From positions 124,001 to 188,000 of the forward strand of contig OMYA01000002.1 in NCBI GenBank assembly GCA_900315175.1: a stretch of DNA of 64,000 nucleotides, read 5' to 3'. The notes below the pieces were generated by a model. That model did not search any database. It was not told where the DNA came from and saw only the letters and a program-made list of their open reading frames with translations. A program made the translations under genes and the position numbers. Positions 44,971-52,851 of this stretch are shown here, piece by piece (the first letter of the stretch is position 1; each line of letters starts with the position of its first letter). The stretch is from an uncultured Bacteroidales bacterium. GTDB taxonomy: Bacteria > Bacteroidota > Bacteroidia > Bacteroidales > F082.

Positions 44971-47337
44971 TTATTTATATTTTTTTACTTCATTTGGATT
45001 GCGCTGCATCTCAATACTACTGCTATTCTCAATATTTATAAGTGTTTGAGGAAGTTGTATTTCAGTTCCATCTTCTCCTTTAACATCATTTGTAACATAT
45101 GCCTGAATCTCCCAACAAATATCTGTAGCATTATTATCATCATATACATCATGCCAACCATTGCCATTAGGATTCACCCAACGGGCATTATGATTATTAA
45201 CACCTGCACATGCACCTTTAGGATATACGCCCGCGTTATATGAACAACTGATAGAGACCCATAATGTGCTATTAGTTTGCAATACTAACGGACTAATATT
45301 AATTGTATTCCATCCTTCAGATGACACACTAAACGTTTGAGATTTCAACAATGTGCTTGATTGAGATGTTCCACCTTTATATATTTTTAAAGTGTATGAG
45401 CCTGTTGCTCCTAAATATCCATCAACTTTTGTAATACTTGTACCATTATATTGTGAAAGTGTTGAAGTTGGAAACATTACAGCCCATTCATCAGAACCCC
45501 CATTAGTTAATCCCCAACAATTCTGATGATTATTCCAATCTCCATAATAAAGCCATTCTTCTATAATATTGATTTCTGTTGTAAAGTTTTTTTGTGCACC
45601 ATAAGATATTCCAACACTATTTTTTGCGTATGCTCTAACAAAGTAAGTAGTATTCGGATTTAATCCGGTCATATTCACAGTAAAGCTACCTGTACCAGAA
45701 CCACTACTTACATGGTTACTGTTTACTGTAGGATTTGTACTTGTACTCCAACATATTCCGCGTTCAGTTACAGTAGCACCACCATCACTTGTAACATTTC
45801 CCCCACATTTTGCCGAGTTTTGTGTAATATTCGTAACCGATGAAGTTGATACTATAGGTACTGTATAATTACCTCCGCCAGATGCTGTAGTAAATGCTTC
45901 CTGTTCTCCATATGAAGTTCCTTTACTGTTAGTGGCATATGCCCTGACATAGTATGTCGTTGTTGCCGCTAACCCAGTCATACTAGCTGTAAAACTGCCA
46001 GTACCAGTTCCTCCACTCGCATGACTACTACCCGTAGTTGGATTAGGGTTTGTACTCCAACAAATTCCCCTTGCTGTTACCGAAGCGCCGCCATCACTTG
46101 TCACATTACCACCACATATAGCAGAGGAAGATGTTATGTCGCTAACAGAAGATGTTGCTACAGTTGGTGTGGTCGTTGTACCGCTACCACCAGATGATAT
46201 TAATGTTCTAACAAATTGTTTAGCAGCATTTTTCATACTTGAGAAACCATTTCCCAAAGATGTTGTACAATCAAGCACCAACATAATTAATGCACTACTT
46301 TGTTCTTCAATGATCTGACTTGAGTTAGCTGGAGTAAACTCGACATCAGGCTGCCATGCACCAGATGAGATCCTTCTCCATAGTTTAAGTTTGCTTATAT
46401 CTGATTGCTGTATAATATTACCATTTGCATGAGTTATATTCTTGAACTCAAATTCATAATATAGTCCTATTTGTGCGATAGAATTAAGATCGGATTGTCC
46501 TGCAGCAATCAACCCATGATAGGTAATGTTTTCCAACCGTCTTCCATTATCACTCCATTTATACGTACATTCTATATATTTTGTTGAATTACCTGCATCC
46601 GATACATTGTCAAAAGTAAAACGTATCAATTGTCCATCATTATATCCGCCTGGTATTTGTAGTTTTAAAGAAGTATTCGTTGTTACGGAATGTAATGATT
46701 CTGCAATCTCTGCAAAACATTGCAGAGATTGAGACATATCAGTTATTTCATATACATTATTTGCACTACTTGCCAACATATTTAAATTATTATGAAATTC
46801 TTCATCATCAAGGACATCCGGACCTTTGATACCGATAGTATAAGCAGTTATATTTTTGCCATACACCGTCTCTGTCCTTATTTTATTACTCAGAGCAGCA
46901 CGATATGCTTCGGTACTAGTGTAATGTTCCGGATTTGTTTCATTACTACTTAAAGAAACATTGTCCAAACCGTCAGTAAATGTGACCAATGCAACATTTG
47001 TAAGTTTTGGTGGTTGAGAATTATTTTTAAGCATATTCAAAGCAGTATAATCCGCATAGTACAGACCCGTACCATTTTCCATATTCAAACTGCCAATAAA
47101 ACTTCCGTAACCACTCAGTGTAGTATTGTTCAAGAGTCCAATTTCCTTTGTTTTAAAATTTTGGTTAAAACCTATAACACCAAGATAAATCCCCTCTTCT
47201 GTCAGTGTGCTACCGCCGTTTCCACCACCATTATTTCCACCAATGTTTGGTTCTGCTGAGTCTTTTTTGCATCCCGTGGTCAATGCAACAGCCACAATAA
47301 ACATTAATGCAGCCATTGTTATGAAAATGCGTTTCAT
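44971..47337 (-). CDS. Lipoprotein with VWA-like region and two Ig/FN3-like repeats
   Basis: A large surface lipoprotein of 789 residues from the start at 47337 (MKRIFITMAALMFIV); ATG at 47346 is an alternative. The lipobox is LTTGC, followed by a Gly/Asn linker. Residues ~45-240 carry VWA-like pieces (VALVTFTDGLDN, TAYTIGIKG). A second region near ~345-375 has the MIDAS-like LVLDCTTSLGNGFSSMKNAAKQF. Two ~95-residue repeats follow, each with SxxSAxCGGNVTSDGGAxVTxRGICWST and TTYxVRAYAxNSxGxSYG. The C-terminus (~600-789) looks like a carbohydrate-binding beta-sandwich. The gene is visibly richer in A+T and in A/T-ending codons than its neighbours. Confidence 0.8.
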   Translation of the reverse strand: MKRIFITMAALMFIVAVALTTGCKKDSAEPNIGGNNGGGNGGSTLTEEGIYLGVIGFNQNFKTKEIGLLNNTTLSGYGSFIGSLNMENGTGLYYADYTALNMLKNNSQPPKLTNVALVTFTDGLDNVSLSSNETNPEHYTSTEAYRAALSNKIRTETVYGKNITAYTIGIKGPDVLDDEEFHNNLNMLASSANNVYEITDMSQSLQCFAEIAESLHSVTTNTSLKLQIPGGYNDGQLIRFTFDNVSDAGNSTKYIECTYKWSDNGRRLENITYHGLIAAGQSDLNSIAQIGLYYEFEFKNITHANGNIIQQSDISKLKLWRRISSGAWQPDVEFTPANSSQIIEEQSSALIMLVLDCTTSLGNGFSSMKNAAKQFVRTLISSGGSGTTTTPTVATSSVSDITSSSAICGGNVTSDGGASVTARGICWSTNPNPTTGSSHASGGTGTGSFTASMTGLAATTTYYVRAYATNSKGTSYGEQEAFTTASGGGNYTVPIVSTSSVTNITQNSAKCGGNVTSDGGATVTERGICWSTSTNPTVNSNHVSSGSGTGSFTVNMTGLNPNTTYFVRAYAKNSVGISYGAQKNFTTEINIIEEWLYYGDWNNHQNCWGLTNGGSDEWAVMFPTSTLSQYNGTSITKVDGYLGATGSYTLKIYKGGTSQSSTLLKSQTFSVSSEGWNTINISPLVLQTNSTLWVSISCSYNAGVYPKGACAGVNNHNARWVNPNGNGWHDVYDDNNATDICWEIQAYVTNDVKGEDGTEIQLPQTLINIENSSSIEMQRNPNEVKKYK

Positions 47338-47346
47338 ATTATTCAT

Positions 47347-47704
47347 CCCTAAATATGTGTCGGGCGCAACATTTTTAACGGCGAACTCCCAACAACCGGA
47401 ACAATCACTATTGAGATCATTAAACCATAAAAGAAAAAGCGCGGGAGTCCGAACTATTGCCCATCCCGCTCGTTTAGGCCTTCGCATTGCCCATCATCCG
47501 AGGATAAGCAATGCCGAAGCCCACGCTAAATTGTATATATTAATAGGTGTCGAGGAAACACGATAATATAATACAAATTCGTGAACATCAAACTTTGCTT
47601 TACCGTGCGGATGATTAGAAGTTGCGAAGTTCAAACGAGCCGCAGATAAAACGTCAGTTCAACGTCTTTTCCATTATGTCTGTCATAAGTCAATAAGACT
47701 AATG
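47347..47704 (-). promoter_or_regulatory. Long structured 5' leader of the VWA-like lipoprotein gene
   Basis: No confident gene lies here. Between the promoter-like pair at 47711-47740 and the start codon are about 360 nt. At least three stable hairpins can be read: arms 47477-47490 and 47508-47521 (GGCCTTCGCATTGC with GCAATGCCGAAGCC), arms 47441-47446 and 47464-47469 (GCGGGA with TCCCGC), and GTGTCGAGGAAACAC near 47547. The reading frame of the lipoprotein stays open for about 50 codons into this leader. It could be a riboregulator or a conserved cassette shared by paralogous genes; I cannot name a known family. Confidence 0.45.
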
Positions 47705-47710
47705 ACACTG

Positions 47711-47740
47711 CAGAGATAATGATTAAATTGAAAGTTGCAA
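47711..47740 (-). promoter_or_regulatory. Putative distal promoter of the VWA-like lipoprotein gene
   Basis: On the minus strand: TTG at 47740-47738, a 19-nt spacer, and TATCTCTG at 47718-47711 (one mismatch to TAnnTTTG). Confidence 0.45.
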
Positions 47741-47760
47741 CAAAAAAGTGAGATTTTTGT

Positions 47761-47795
47761 AAAAAAAAGAGAGTGAAGCATTAAACTCCACTCTC
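47761..47795 (-). terminator. Terminator of dsbD
   Basis: Minus-strand stem GAGAGTG(47795-47789) with CACTCTC(47775-47769) followed by eight T residues. It lies about 60 nt after the dsbD stop, beyond a REP-like copy. Confidence 0.75.
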
Positions 47796-47808
47796 AGATG
47801 GTTTTAGA

Positions 47809-47846
47809 AGATTTCTCCACTTCGCTTCGCTACGCTCGAAATAACA
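47809..47846. repeat. REP-like palindrome copy 2
   Basis: GAAGATTTCTCCACTTCGCTTCGC...GAAATAAC, the inverted orientation of copy 1. Located 10 nt after the dsbD stop codon (minus strand), before its terminator. Confidence 0.75.
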
Positions 47847-47855
47847 AGAGGAGAA

Positions 47856-49898
47856 CTATTCGTTAATATTCCTTACGGAGACTCCGTTTTTGAAGTTTTC
47901 GAGGCCTTCTTTGAGGAACTGGACGAAGCCGTCTTTGTCGAGGTTGTAGGCGCGTGGCTCGTGGAGGAGTTCGCCGTTATGACCCATGAGGCAGTAATAT
48001 GGCTGGGCGTTGGTGCCGAACCTGGTGATTTGGAAGTCGGCGTATTTGCGTCCGATGGTCTTCTTCATCTTGCCGTCGCCGCCCATAACCCATTCTTCTT
48101 CAGGGAGTTTGGTCTTGTCATCGACGTAAAGTGCCACTATGATATAGTCTTCACGCAACATCTTCAGCACGCGCGGGTCGCTCCACACGTTAGCCTCCAT
48201 CTCACGGCAATTGACGCATCCGTGGCCGGTGAAGTCGACGTAAAGCGGCTTGTTTTGTGCTTTTGCGCAAGCGAGAGCCTGTTCATAATCGAAGTAACCT
48301 TTCAATCCGTGAGGCAGATGGAAGATATCGTTGAAACGCGGTGCTTCGCAGAGTTCTGCCACAGGTTTTGCTTCATTTTGCTGAGCTTGGCCTGCCGGCA
48401 CTGCTTTTACATTCTGTTGGATAAACTCTATCACCTTGTCAGCATTTTCCTGGTTGATACGTTTGAGGTCGAAGTCGAGGGTCTGTTGCGGAGGCAGATA
48501 GCCTGAGAGAGCCTTCAAAGGAGCGCCCCACATACCAGGAATCATATACACGACAAAGGTAAAGGTTATGATACTCAATATCAAACGACCGACGCCGATG
48601 GTCTCGACAGGGTCGTCGTTTTTGAATCTTATCTTGCCTAAGAGGTAGAAGCCGAGCATTGCGAAGCACACTATCCAGATGCCGAGATACACCTCGCGGT
48701 CGAGCAGATGCCAGTGGTATGTCTGGTCGGCGACGCTCAAGAACTTGAATCCTAGTGCGACCTCGACGAAGCCGAGGATGACCTTCACTGTGTTGAGCCA
48801 GCCACCGCTCTTTGGCAGGTTTTTCAGCATTGACGGGAACATCGCAAAGAGTGCGAACGGCAATGCAAATGTCACTGCATAGCAGAACATGGTGAGAATC
48901 GGGGTCCAGAACTCACCTGATGTCGATTTGATGAGTACTGTTCCGACGATAGGACCTGTGCAGGCGAACGACACCAAAACAAGGGTCAGAGCCATGAAGA
49001 ACACGCCGGCGAGACCTTTCTTCTCGGAGTTGGCGTCCGATTTGTTGACAAGGCTGCTTGGGAGCACTATTTCGAAGGCTCCGAAGAACGATGCGGCAAA
49101 CACCATAAACACCAGGAAGAAGATGATATTAGGAATCCAGTGTGTTGACAGCCAGTTGAAGATATCGCCGGTGACGCTGTCGCCTCCGAAGATCCATGTC
49201 ACCATTATGATGATAGCGATTGGCAGGGTGTAAAGCAACACTATGAAGATGAAGTACATAATGGCTTTGAAGCGACCAGCAGCCTTATTCTCGCTTCCGT
49301 GAAGGAAGAACGACACTGTCATAGGAATCATCGGGAAGACGCAAGGTGTAAGCAATGCTGCCAAGCCCCAAAGTATAGCCTGAAGAATCATTGATAGGAG
49401 GCTGTCGCCTTCTTGAGCGTCAGCGTTTGCTATCGTTCCGCCATCGATGTTAATGTCAAACTCCACTTGGGTCGGAGGCAGGCACATACCGTCGTTGCAT
49501 ACCATGAATTCCAGCTCGCCTTTCACTGCAACCGGTTCTTTCCCAAGCACTTTCACCTTCTGGGTGAATATAGCTTCCTTCTCAAAATAATTCAATTCGA
49601 TACCGAAGGCATTGTCGTAATGGACAATTGCCTCACCCTCTGTCACCTCACCGATTCTTTCATATTTTGAATCTTCTGCGAACAGAAATGTTGTCGGGAT
49701 TGGTCCTTCTCCTTTAAGATTTTGTGAATAAATGTGCCATCCTGCTTCGATTTGTGCCTTGAAAATAACATTATACTCGTTATTTCCCAGCGGCTCTGTC
49801 GAGAAGCTCCATTGCACAGGGTCATAAATCTGAGCGACCGACGCAAAAGGCATCATTAAGGCTAAAAACGCCACTAAAATAATTGTAAGTTTCTTCAT
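47856..49898 (-). CDS. dsbD: Thiol:disulfide interchange protein DsbD
   Basis: Transfers reducing power from cytoplasmic thioredoxin to the periplasm. 680 residues with three modules. After a signal peptide (ending FASVAQ) comes a periplasmic immunoglobulin-like alpha domain (~24-150). A membrane beta domain follows (~165-465, eight or so helices; ALLTPCVFPMIPMTVSF and VSFACTGPIVG carry the membrane cysteine pair). The C-terminal thioredoxin-like gamma domain (~530-680) has the active site GHGCVNCREME. A 47-residue insertion-like loop between beta and gamma domains includes the segment PPQQTLDFDLKR. Monocistronic, with its own -7 box and terminator. Confidence 0.95.
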   Translation of the reverse strand: MKKLTIILVAFLALMMPFASVAQIYDPVQWSFSTEPLGNNEYNVIFKAQIEAGWHIYSQNLKGEGPIPTTFLFAEDSKYERIGEVTEGEAIVHYDNAFGIELNYFEKEAIFTQKVKVLGKEPVAVKGELEFMVCNDGMCLPPTQVEFDINIDGGTIANADAQEGDSLLSMILQAILWGLAALLTPCVFPMIPMTVSFFLHGSENKAAGRFKAIMYFIFIVLLYTLPIAIIIMVTWIFGGDSVTGDIFNWLSTHWIPNIIFFLVFMVFAASFFGAFEIVLPSSLVNKSDANSEKKGLAGVFFMALTLVLVSFACTGPIVGTVLIKSTSGEFWTPILTMFCYAVTFALPFALFAMFPSMLKNLPKSGGWLNTVKVILGFVEVALGFKFLSVADQTYHWHLLDREVYLGIWIVCFAMLGFYLLGKIRFKNDDPVETIGVGRLILSIITFTFVVYMIPGMWGAPLKALSGYLPPQQTLDFDLKRINQENADKVIEFIQQNVKAVPAGQAQQNEAKPVAELCEAPRFNDIFHLPHGLKGYFDYEQALACAKAQNKPLYVDFTGHGCVNCREMEANVWSDPRVLKMLREDYIIVALYVDDKTKLPEEEWVMGGDGKMKKTIGRKYADFQITRFGTNAQPYYCLMGHNGELLHEPRAYNLDKDGFVQFLKEGLENFKNGVSVRNINE

Positions 49899-49951
49899 AA
49901 CTCGTTGATATTCAATATTTTACAAATTGATTAAAGTTTTATTTCGGGTTA

Positions 49952-49959
49952 CAAAGATA
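49952..49959 (-). promoter_or_regulatory. Putative -7 box of dsbD
   Basis: Minus-strand TATCTTTG (perfect TAnnTTTG) between the tilS stop and the dsbD start. Confidence 0.5.
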
Positions 49960-49969
49960 ATAAAAATTC

Positions 49970-51442
49970 TTATTCAGCAACTATTTGATAAATGGTTTTT
50001 GTTTTTTCTGTGATTTTAAACCTATCGTCGATGCGGTAGCCGACAATCCACACGATTTCGTCCTCATTATCTGTCAAAATCAGAGTGTTTTTCTTTTGAA
50101 AAGTGGTGAAATCGTTATCGTTAAAGAAATCGGAGACGAGTTTTGTGCCTTTAAGTCCAAGCGGATGGAAGCGGTCGCCTTGCTGCCAATGGCGGGTTTT
50201 TAAAGGCAATTTCAGCTTGTCGTAATCGAGTTGGGCGATATTGGGATTATCTGTTATAAGCAGGGACAAGGCATGCCTTGTCCGTACTGGTTGTATTGTC
50301 ACCCGTTGGGATAAATTATGCCTTGTTTGTACAGGATCAATAGGAAAAATTTCTATTGTTTCTTTCTCGATAACTAATTGATAATTAGCAGAATAGAATT
50401 CTTTACCCGGTTCACCATTCAAAGATGCTAGAATTGATTCGCATTGGGAGAATGAGAAGCCGAAGTCGCGAATCCATTCGAATAATAACTGTCTCCCATC
50501 ACCGTCATTCCGAGTGTAGCGAAGCGGAATCGAGGAATCTCCTTCATGACGAAACGAATCTGACTGTAGGAGATTTCTCCATTCCGCTCTCCATTCTGTC
50601 GAGCTACAGTCGAAATGACGTTTTGGGATCGAGTGCAAGACACCGTCGACGGTTTCAATTTGAGAGATTTTTTCTTTTAAAAGTTCTCTATATAATTGAT
50701 TTTCAGAGGCCAAATGGTTAACTGATTCAAGAATCTTTTCTCGTGCTTCAGGCTTAATAGAGTCGAAAGCAGGCATCAGTTCGTGGCGAATTTTATTCCT
50801 TAAATAGACAGTGTCGTTGTTGGTGCTGTCTTCGTGCCATTGGATACCGTTTTCAATTGCAAAACTCTTGATTTCGTCACGTGAGGCACACAGTAAAGGT
50901 CTGATATACATGCCGTTACGAGGCTGCATTGCTTTCAGGCCTTTGATGCCGGAGCCACGCAGAAGGTTGATGAAGAAGGTCTCGATTTGGTCGTCGGCAT
51001 GATGAGCGAGAGCCAGCTTGTCGAAGAGGAGATTTCTCCACTCGCTGCGCTCGGTCGAAATGACAGGGTGGACATGCGATTCGGTCGAACTGATGTGTTC
51101 GTTGGCGTTAATCAAATCGTTGAACCAGGCGTAGCGCAGTTCGCGGGCGGCCATCTCGACGGAGACCTTATTGTTTTCAACGAATTCCAAGGTATCGAAT
51201 TGGCGTACGAAGAGCTTGACTCCTACCCTTTCGGCGTATTCTCTGACAAATTGTTCGTCGCCGTCCGATTCTTTGCCGCGCAGGTGAAAATTGCAGTGTG
51301 CGAAGGCTATGTCATAGCCGCCCCGCCTAAGCAATTCCGCCAAAACCATCGAGTCGACGCCGCCGCTCAGGGCGACGAGGATGCGGTCACCTTTATTGAT
51401 AAGGTGGTTTGACTCAATGTAGTTCTGGAATTTTGTTAACAC
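49970..51442 (-). CDS. tilS: tRNA(Ile)-lysidine synthase with in-frame REP-like insertions
   Basis: Converts C34 of tRNA-Ile(CAU) to lysidine so that it reads AUA; essential in most bacteria. The P-loop motif LVALSGGVDSMVL is at residues 22-34, HCNFHLRG at 49-56, and LALAHHADDQIETFF near 143-157. The protein is 490 residues against roughly 430-440 expected. The surplus matches two insertions encoded by REP-like palindromes: residues ~127-139 (VISTERSEWRNLL, before the conserved HHADDQ) and ~275-314 (an inverted pair). Both keep the frame, so the gene appears functional. The C-terminal lysidine synthetase domain (RHWQQGDRFHPLGLKG) is intact. Confidence 0.95.
   Translation of the reverse strand: MLTKFQNYIESNHLINKGDRILVALSGGVDSMVLAELLRRGGYDIAFAHCNFHLRGKESDGDEQFVREYAERVGVKLFVRQFDTLEFVENNKVSVEMAARELRYAWFNDLINANEHISSTESHVHPVISTERSEWRNLLFDKLALAHHADDQIETFFINLLRGSGIKGLKAMQPRNGMYIRPLLCASRDEIKSFAIENGIQWHEDSTNNDTVYLRNKIRHELMPAFDSIKPEAREKILESVNHLASENQLYRELLKEKISQIETVDGVLHSIPKRHFDCSSTEWRAEWRNLLQSDSFRHEGDSSIPLRYTRNDGDGRQLLFEWIRDFGFSFSQCESILASLNGEPGKEFYSANYQLVIEKETIEIFPIDPVQTRHNLSQRVTIQPVRTRHALSLLITDNPNIAQLDYDKLKLPLKTRHWQQGDRFHPLGLKGTKLVSDFFNDNDFTTFQKKNTLILTDNEDEIVWIVGYRIDDRFKITEKTKTIYQIVAE
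50503..50620. repeat. Inverted pair of REP-like palindromes inside tilS (copies 3 and 4)
   Basis: Left copy 50503-50542 starts CGTCATTCCGAGTG and ends GAGGAATCTCC. Right copy 50569-50620 starts GGAGATTTCTCC and ends GTCGAAATGACG. The two face each other across 26 nt, a REPIN-like arrangement. The block encodes residues ~275-314 of TilS without a stop or frameshift. Confidence 0.85.
51028..51064. repeat. REP-like palindrome inside tilS (copy 5)
   Basis: GGAGATTTCTCCACTCGCTGCGC...GTCGAAATGAC. Read on the minus strand it encodes VISTERSEWRNLL, inserted just before the conserved HHADDQ segment. Confidence 0.85.
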
Positions 51443-51473
51443 GTTTCCTTTTTTATTTTATTTGGATTAAATA

Positions 51474-51509
51474 GGATTTATTCACTACGCTTCGCTTCGG
51501 CCGAAATGA
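51474..51509. repeat. REP-like palindrome copy 6
   Basis: Divergent copy (GGATTTATTCACTACGCTTCGC...GCCGAAATGA), 10 nt beyond the stop codon of the minus-strand hypothetical gene and upstream of tilS. Confidence 0.65.
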
Positions 51510-51519
51510 GGGTAGCTCA

Positions 51520-52137
51520 TTAAAAATATAGGTAAACCAGCAGGAATCCGATGCCGAGGCCGACAGCAGTGCAGATGGCATACCACATCAGTTTTTTCCA
51601 AGGCGATGCATCGGGTTCAAGCGATTGCTCAATCTTTTTCTTCGGGACAACGTCACCAACGAAAATTTCGTCTTTGCCAGCATTTTCAATAGATTCAGGA
51701 AGTGCTGGCTCCAAGAAAACAAATCCGTGATTCTTAATCTGATGAGCTTTGCCACGGAAATAGTAATCGACGCAATAGTTGTTTTCCAAAAGGATTATAA
51801 CGCCTGTATTGTCGTCATCGGTACCTTTTGCCAGGATTTTGGCGCGACGGCCGTAATTCTGCTTCAACAAGATTTCGTTGTCATCGACAGTGAGGTACGC
51901 CACAACATTATCAACCTCAGTGGAGTCTTTCAATGCTGAAGTCAGATAGATGACCAACAGGCTGACCGCCAAGGTGCTCAAATCATCATGCAAACCGATA
52001 ATCACCTGATCCTCAGCGAGTTCGTAAAACCAAAAATTCACTTCCGGGTTAAAAGAATGTGGATACAGTTTGATCCATTCTTTAACCAAACCGATGACTT
52101 CGTCTTTTTGTAAGCATTTAACTTTAATATAATCCAT
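51520..52137 (-). CDS. Hypothetical protein with C-terminal membrane anchor
   Basis: 205 residues, family not recognised. Residues 1-~90 are a compact alpha/beta region (KVKCLQKDEVIGLVKEWIKLYP) that looks like a domain of its own. Residues ~95-140 form beta strands (ILLENNYCVDYYFRGKAHQ), ~150-175 a polar linker with EPALPES, and ~180-203 a single hydrophobic helix (WYAICTAVGLGIGFLLVYLYF), so it is probably a tail-anchored inner-membrane protein. It starts 6 nt after the flavin reductase stop and precedes tilS by 77 nt, suggesting one transcript for the three genes. Confidence 0.7.
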   Translation of the reverse strand: MDYIKVKCLQKDEVIGLVKEWIKLYPHSFNPEVNFWFYELAEDQVIIGLHDDLSTLAVSLLVIYLTSALKDSTEVDNVVAYLTVDDNEILLKQNYGRRAKILAKGTDDDNTGVIILLENNYCVDYYFRGKAHQIKNHGFVFLEPALPESIENAGKDEIFVGDVVPKKKIEQSLEPDASPWKKLMWYAICTAVGLGIGFLLVYLYF

Positions 52138-52143
52138 TTCCGT

Positions 52144-52779
52144 TTATTTTTTAGGAGATTTCTCCACTACGCTTCGCTCCGGTCGAAATGACGATGAGGA
52201 AGTTTTCCTTTTATGTTGAATTTTCTCTACTGAGAAACCGAATTTGCCTATTTTTTCGCCTAAAGTGTAATATTTCCCGTGTGAATATGTTATCAGTTCG
52301 GCCTGATTCAGTTGGAACAGTCCCGTGCTCGGGTCGAAATATTTCTCGTCGCCATGAACGGCGGCTATTTCTGCCATAAACATGTCATGCGAGCCCAATT
52401 CTTTGATTTCCACCACTTTGCATTCAATATTCACTGGCGATTCAGCTATCATTGGGGCTTTTACGGCTTCAGCTTGTTCAGGTGTAAGATGCATTTCCTT
52501 GAACTTATTGTAATCTCTTCCAGAGCGTACGCCGCACCAGTCGGTGGCTTTTGCCAAGGCATCTGTCGTGAGGTTTATCACAAACTCTTTTGTTCTGGAG
52601 ATTATCGCATGTGAGTGGCGTTCTTTTCTCACCGATATGTAGCACATCGGCGGGTCGGAGCACAAGATGCCTGTCCATGCCACCGTGATGATGTTGTAAT
52701 TTTCGGGGCTGTCGCCGCACGAGACCATCACCACTGGCAGTGGATAAAGCATTGTTCCGGGTTTGAAACTTCTTTTCAT
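52144..52779 (-). CDS. Flavin reductase family protein (flavoredoxin-like)
   Basis: A 211-residue FMN-binding split-barrel protein, typical of flavoredoxins or flavin reductases. Seen: the N-terminal PLPVVMVSCGDSPENYNIITVAWTGILCSDPPMCYISVR flavin-binding region and the FVINLTTDALAKATDWCG segment. The last ~16 residues (from SSSSFRPERSVVEK) are encoded by a REP-like palindrome, so the natural C-terminus has probably been replaced or extended. The likely role is reduction of flavin or a low-potential redox partner. korB and korA are just upstream, separated by a terminator. Confidence 0.87.
   Translation of the reverse strand: MKRSFKPGTMLYPLPVVMVSCGDSPENYNIITVAWTGILCSDPPMCYISVRKERHSHAIISRTKEFVINLTTDALAKATDWCGVRSGRDYNKFKEMHLTPEQAEAVKAPMIAESPVNIECKVVEIKELGSHDMFMAEIAAVHGDEKYFDPSTGLFQLNQAELITYSHGKYYTLGEKIGKFGFSVEKIQHKRKTSSSSFRPERSVVEKSPKK
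52154..52193. repeat. REP-like palindrome copy 7 at the flavin reductase 3' end
   Basis: GGAGATTTCTCCACTACGCTTCGC...GGTCGAAATGACG, lying inside the last codons of the flavin reductase gene. Confidence 0.82.
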
Positions 52780-52783
52780 GTTG

Positions 52784-52791
52784 CAAAGATA
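52784..52791 (-). promoter_or_regulatory. Putative -7 box of the flavin reductase gene, leaderless configuration
   Basis: Minus-strand TATCTTTG (perfect TAnnTTTG) ends 4 nt before the ATG at 52779 and abuts the korB terminator. Confidence 0.45.
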
Positions 52792-52824
52792 AAAAAAATC
52801 CCGTCATAAAGGCGGGATTTTTTT
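52792..52824 (-). terminator. Terminator of korAB
   Basis: 12-bp perfect stem (AAAAAAATCCCG with CGGGATTTTTTT), 27 nt after the korB stop on the minus strand, with T-runs in both orientations. Confidence 0.85.
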
Positions 52825-52851
52825 ATTTATTAGGACAAATTCGATGTGTCA

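Noticed and set aside
47338..47487. A 50-residue N-terminal extension of the VWA-like lipoprotein
   Set aside because: The signal peptide and lipobox begin at 47337; an extension in front would block export, so the open frame is probably accidental.
47207..47566. 119-codon plus-strand frame in the leader of the VWA-like lipoprotein gene
   Set aside because: Reads through hairpin sequence, has no start signal or family, and opposes the likely transcript.
50503..51064. tilS as a pseudogene broken by repeat insertion
   Set aside because: The frame is intact through both insertions and all key motifs remain, so I keep it as a functional gene.
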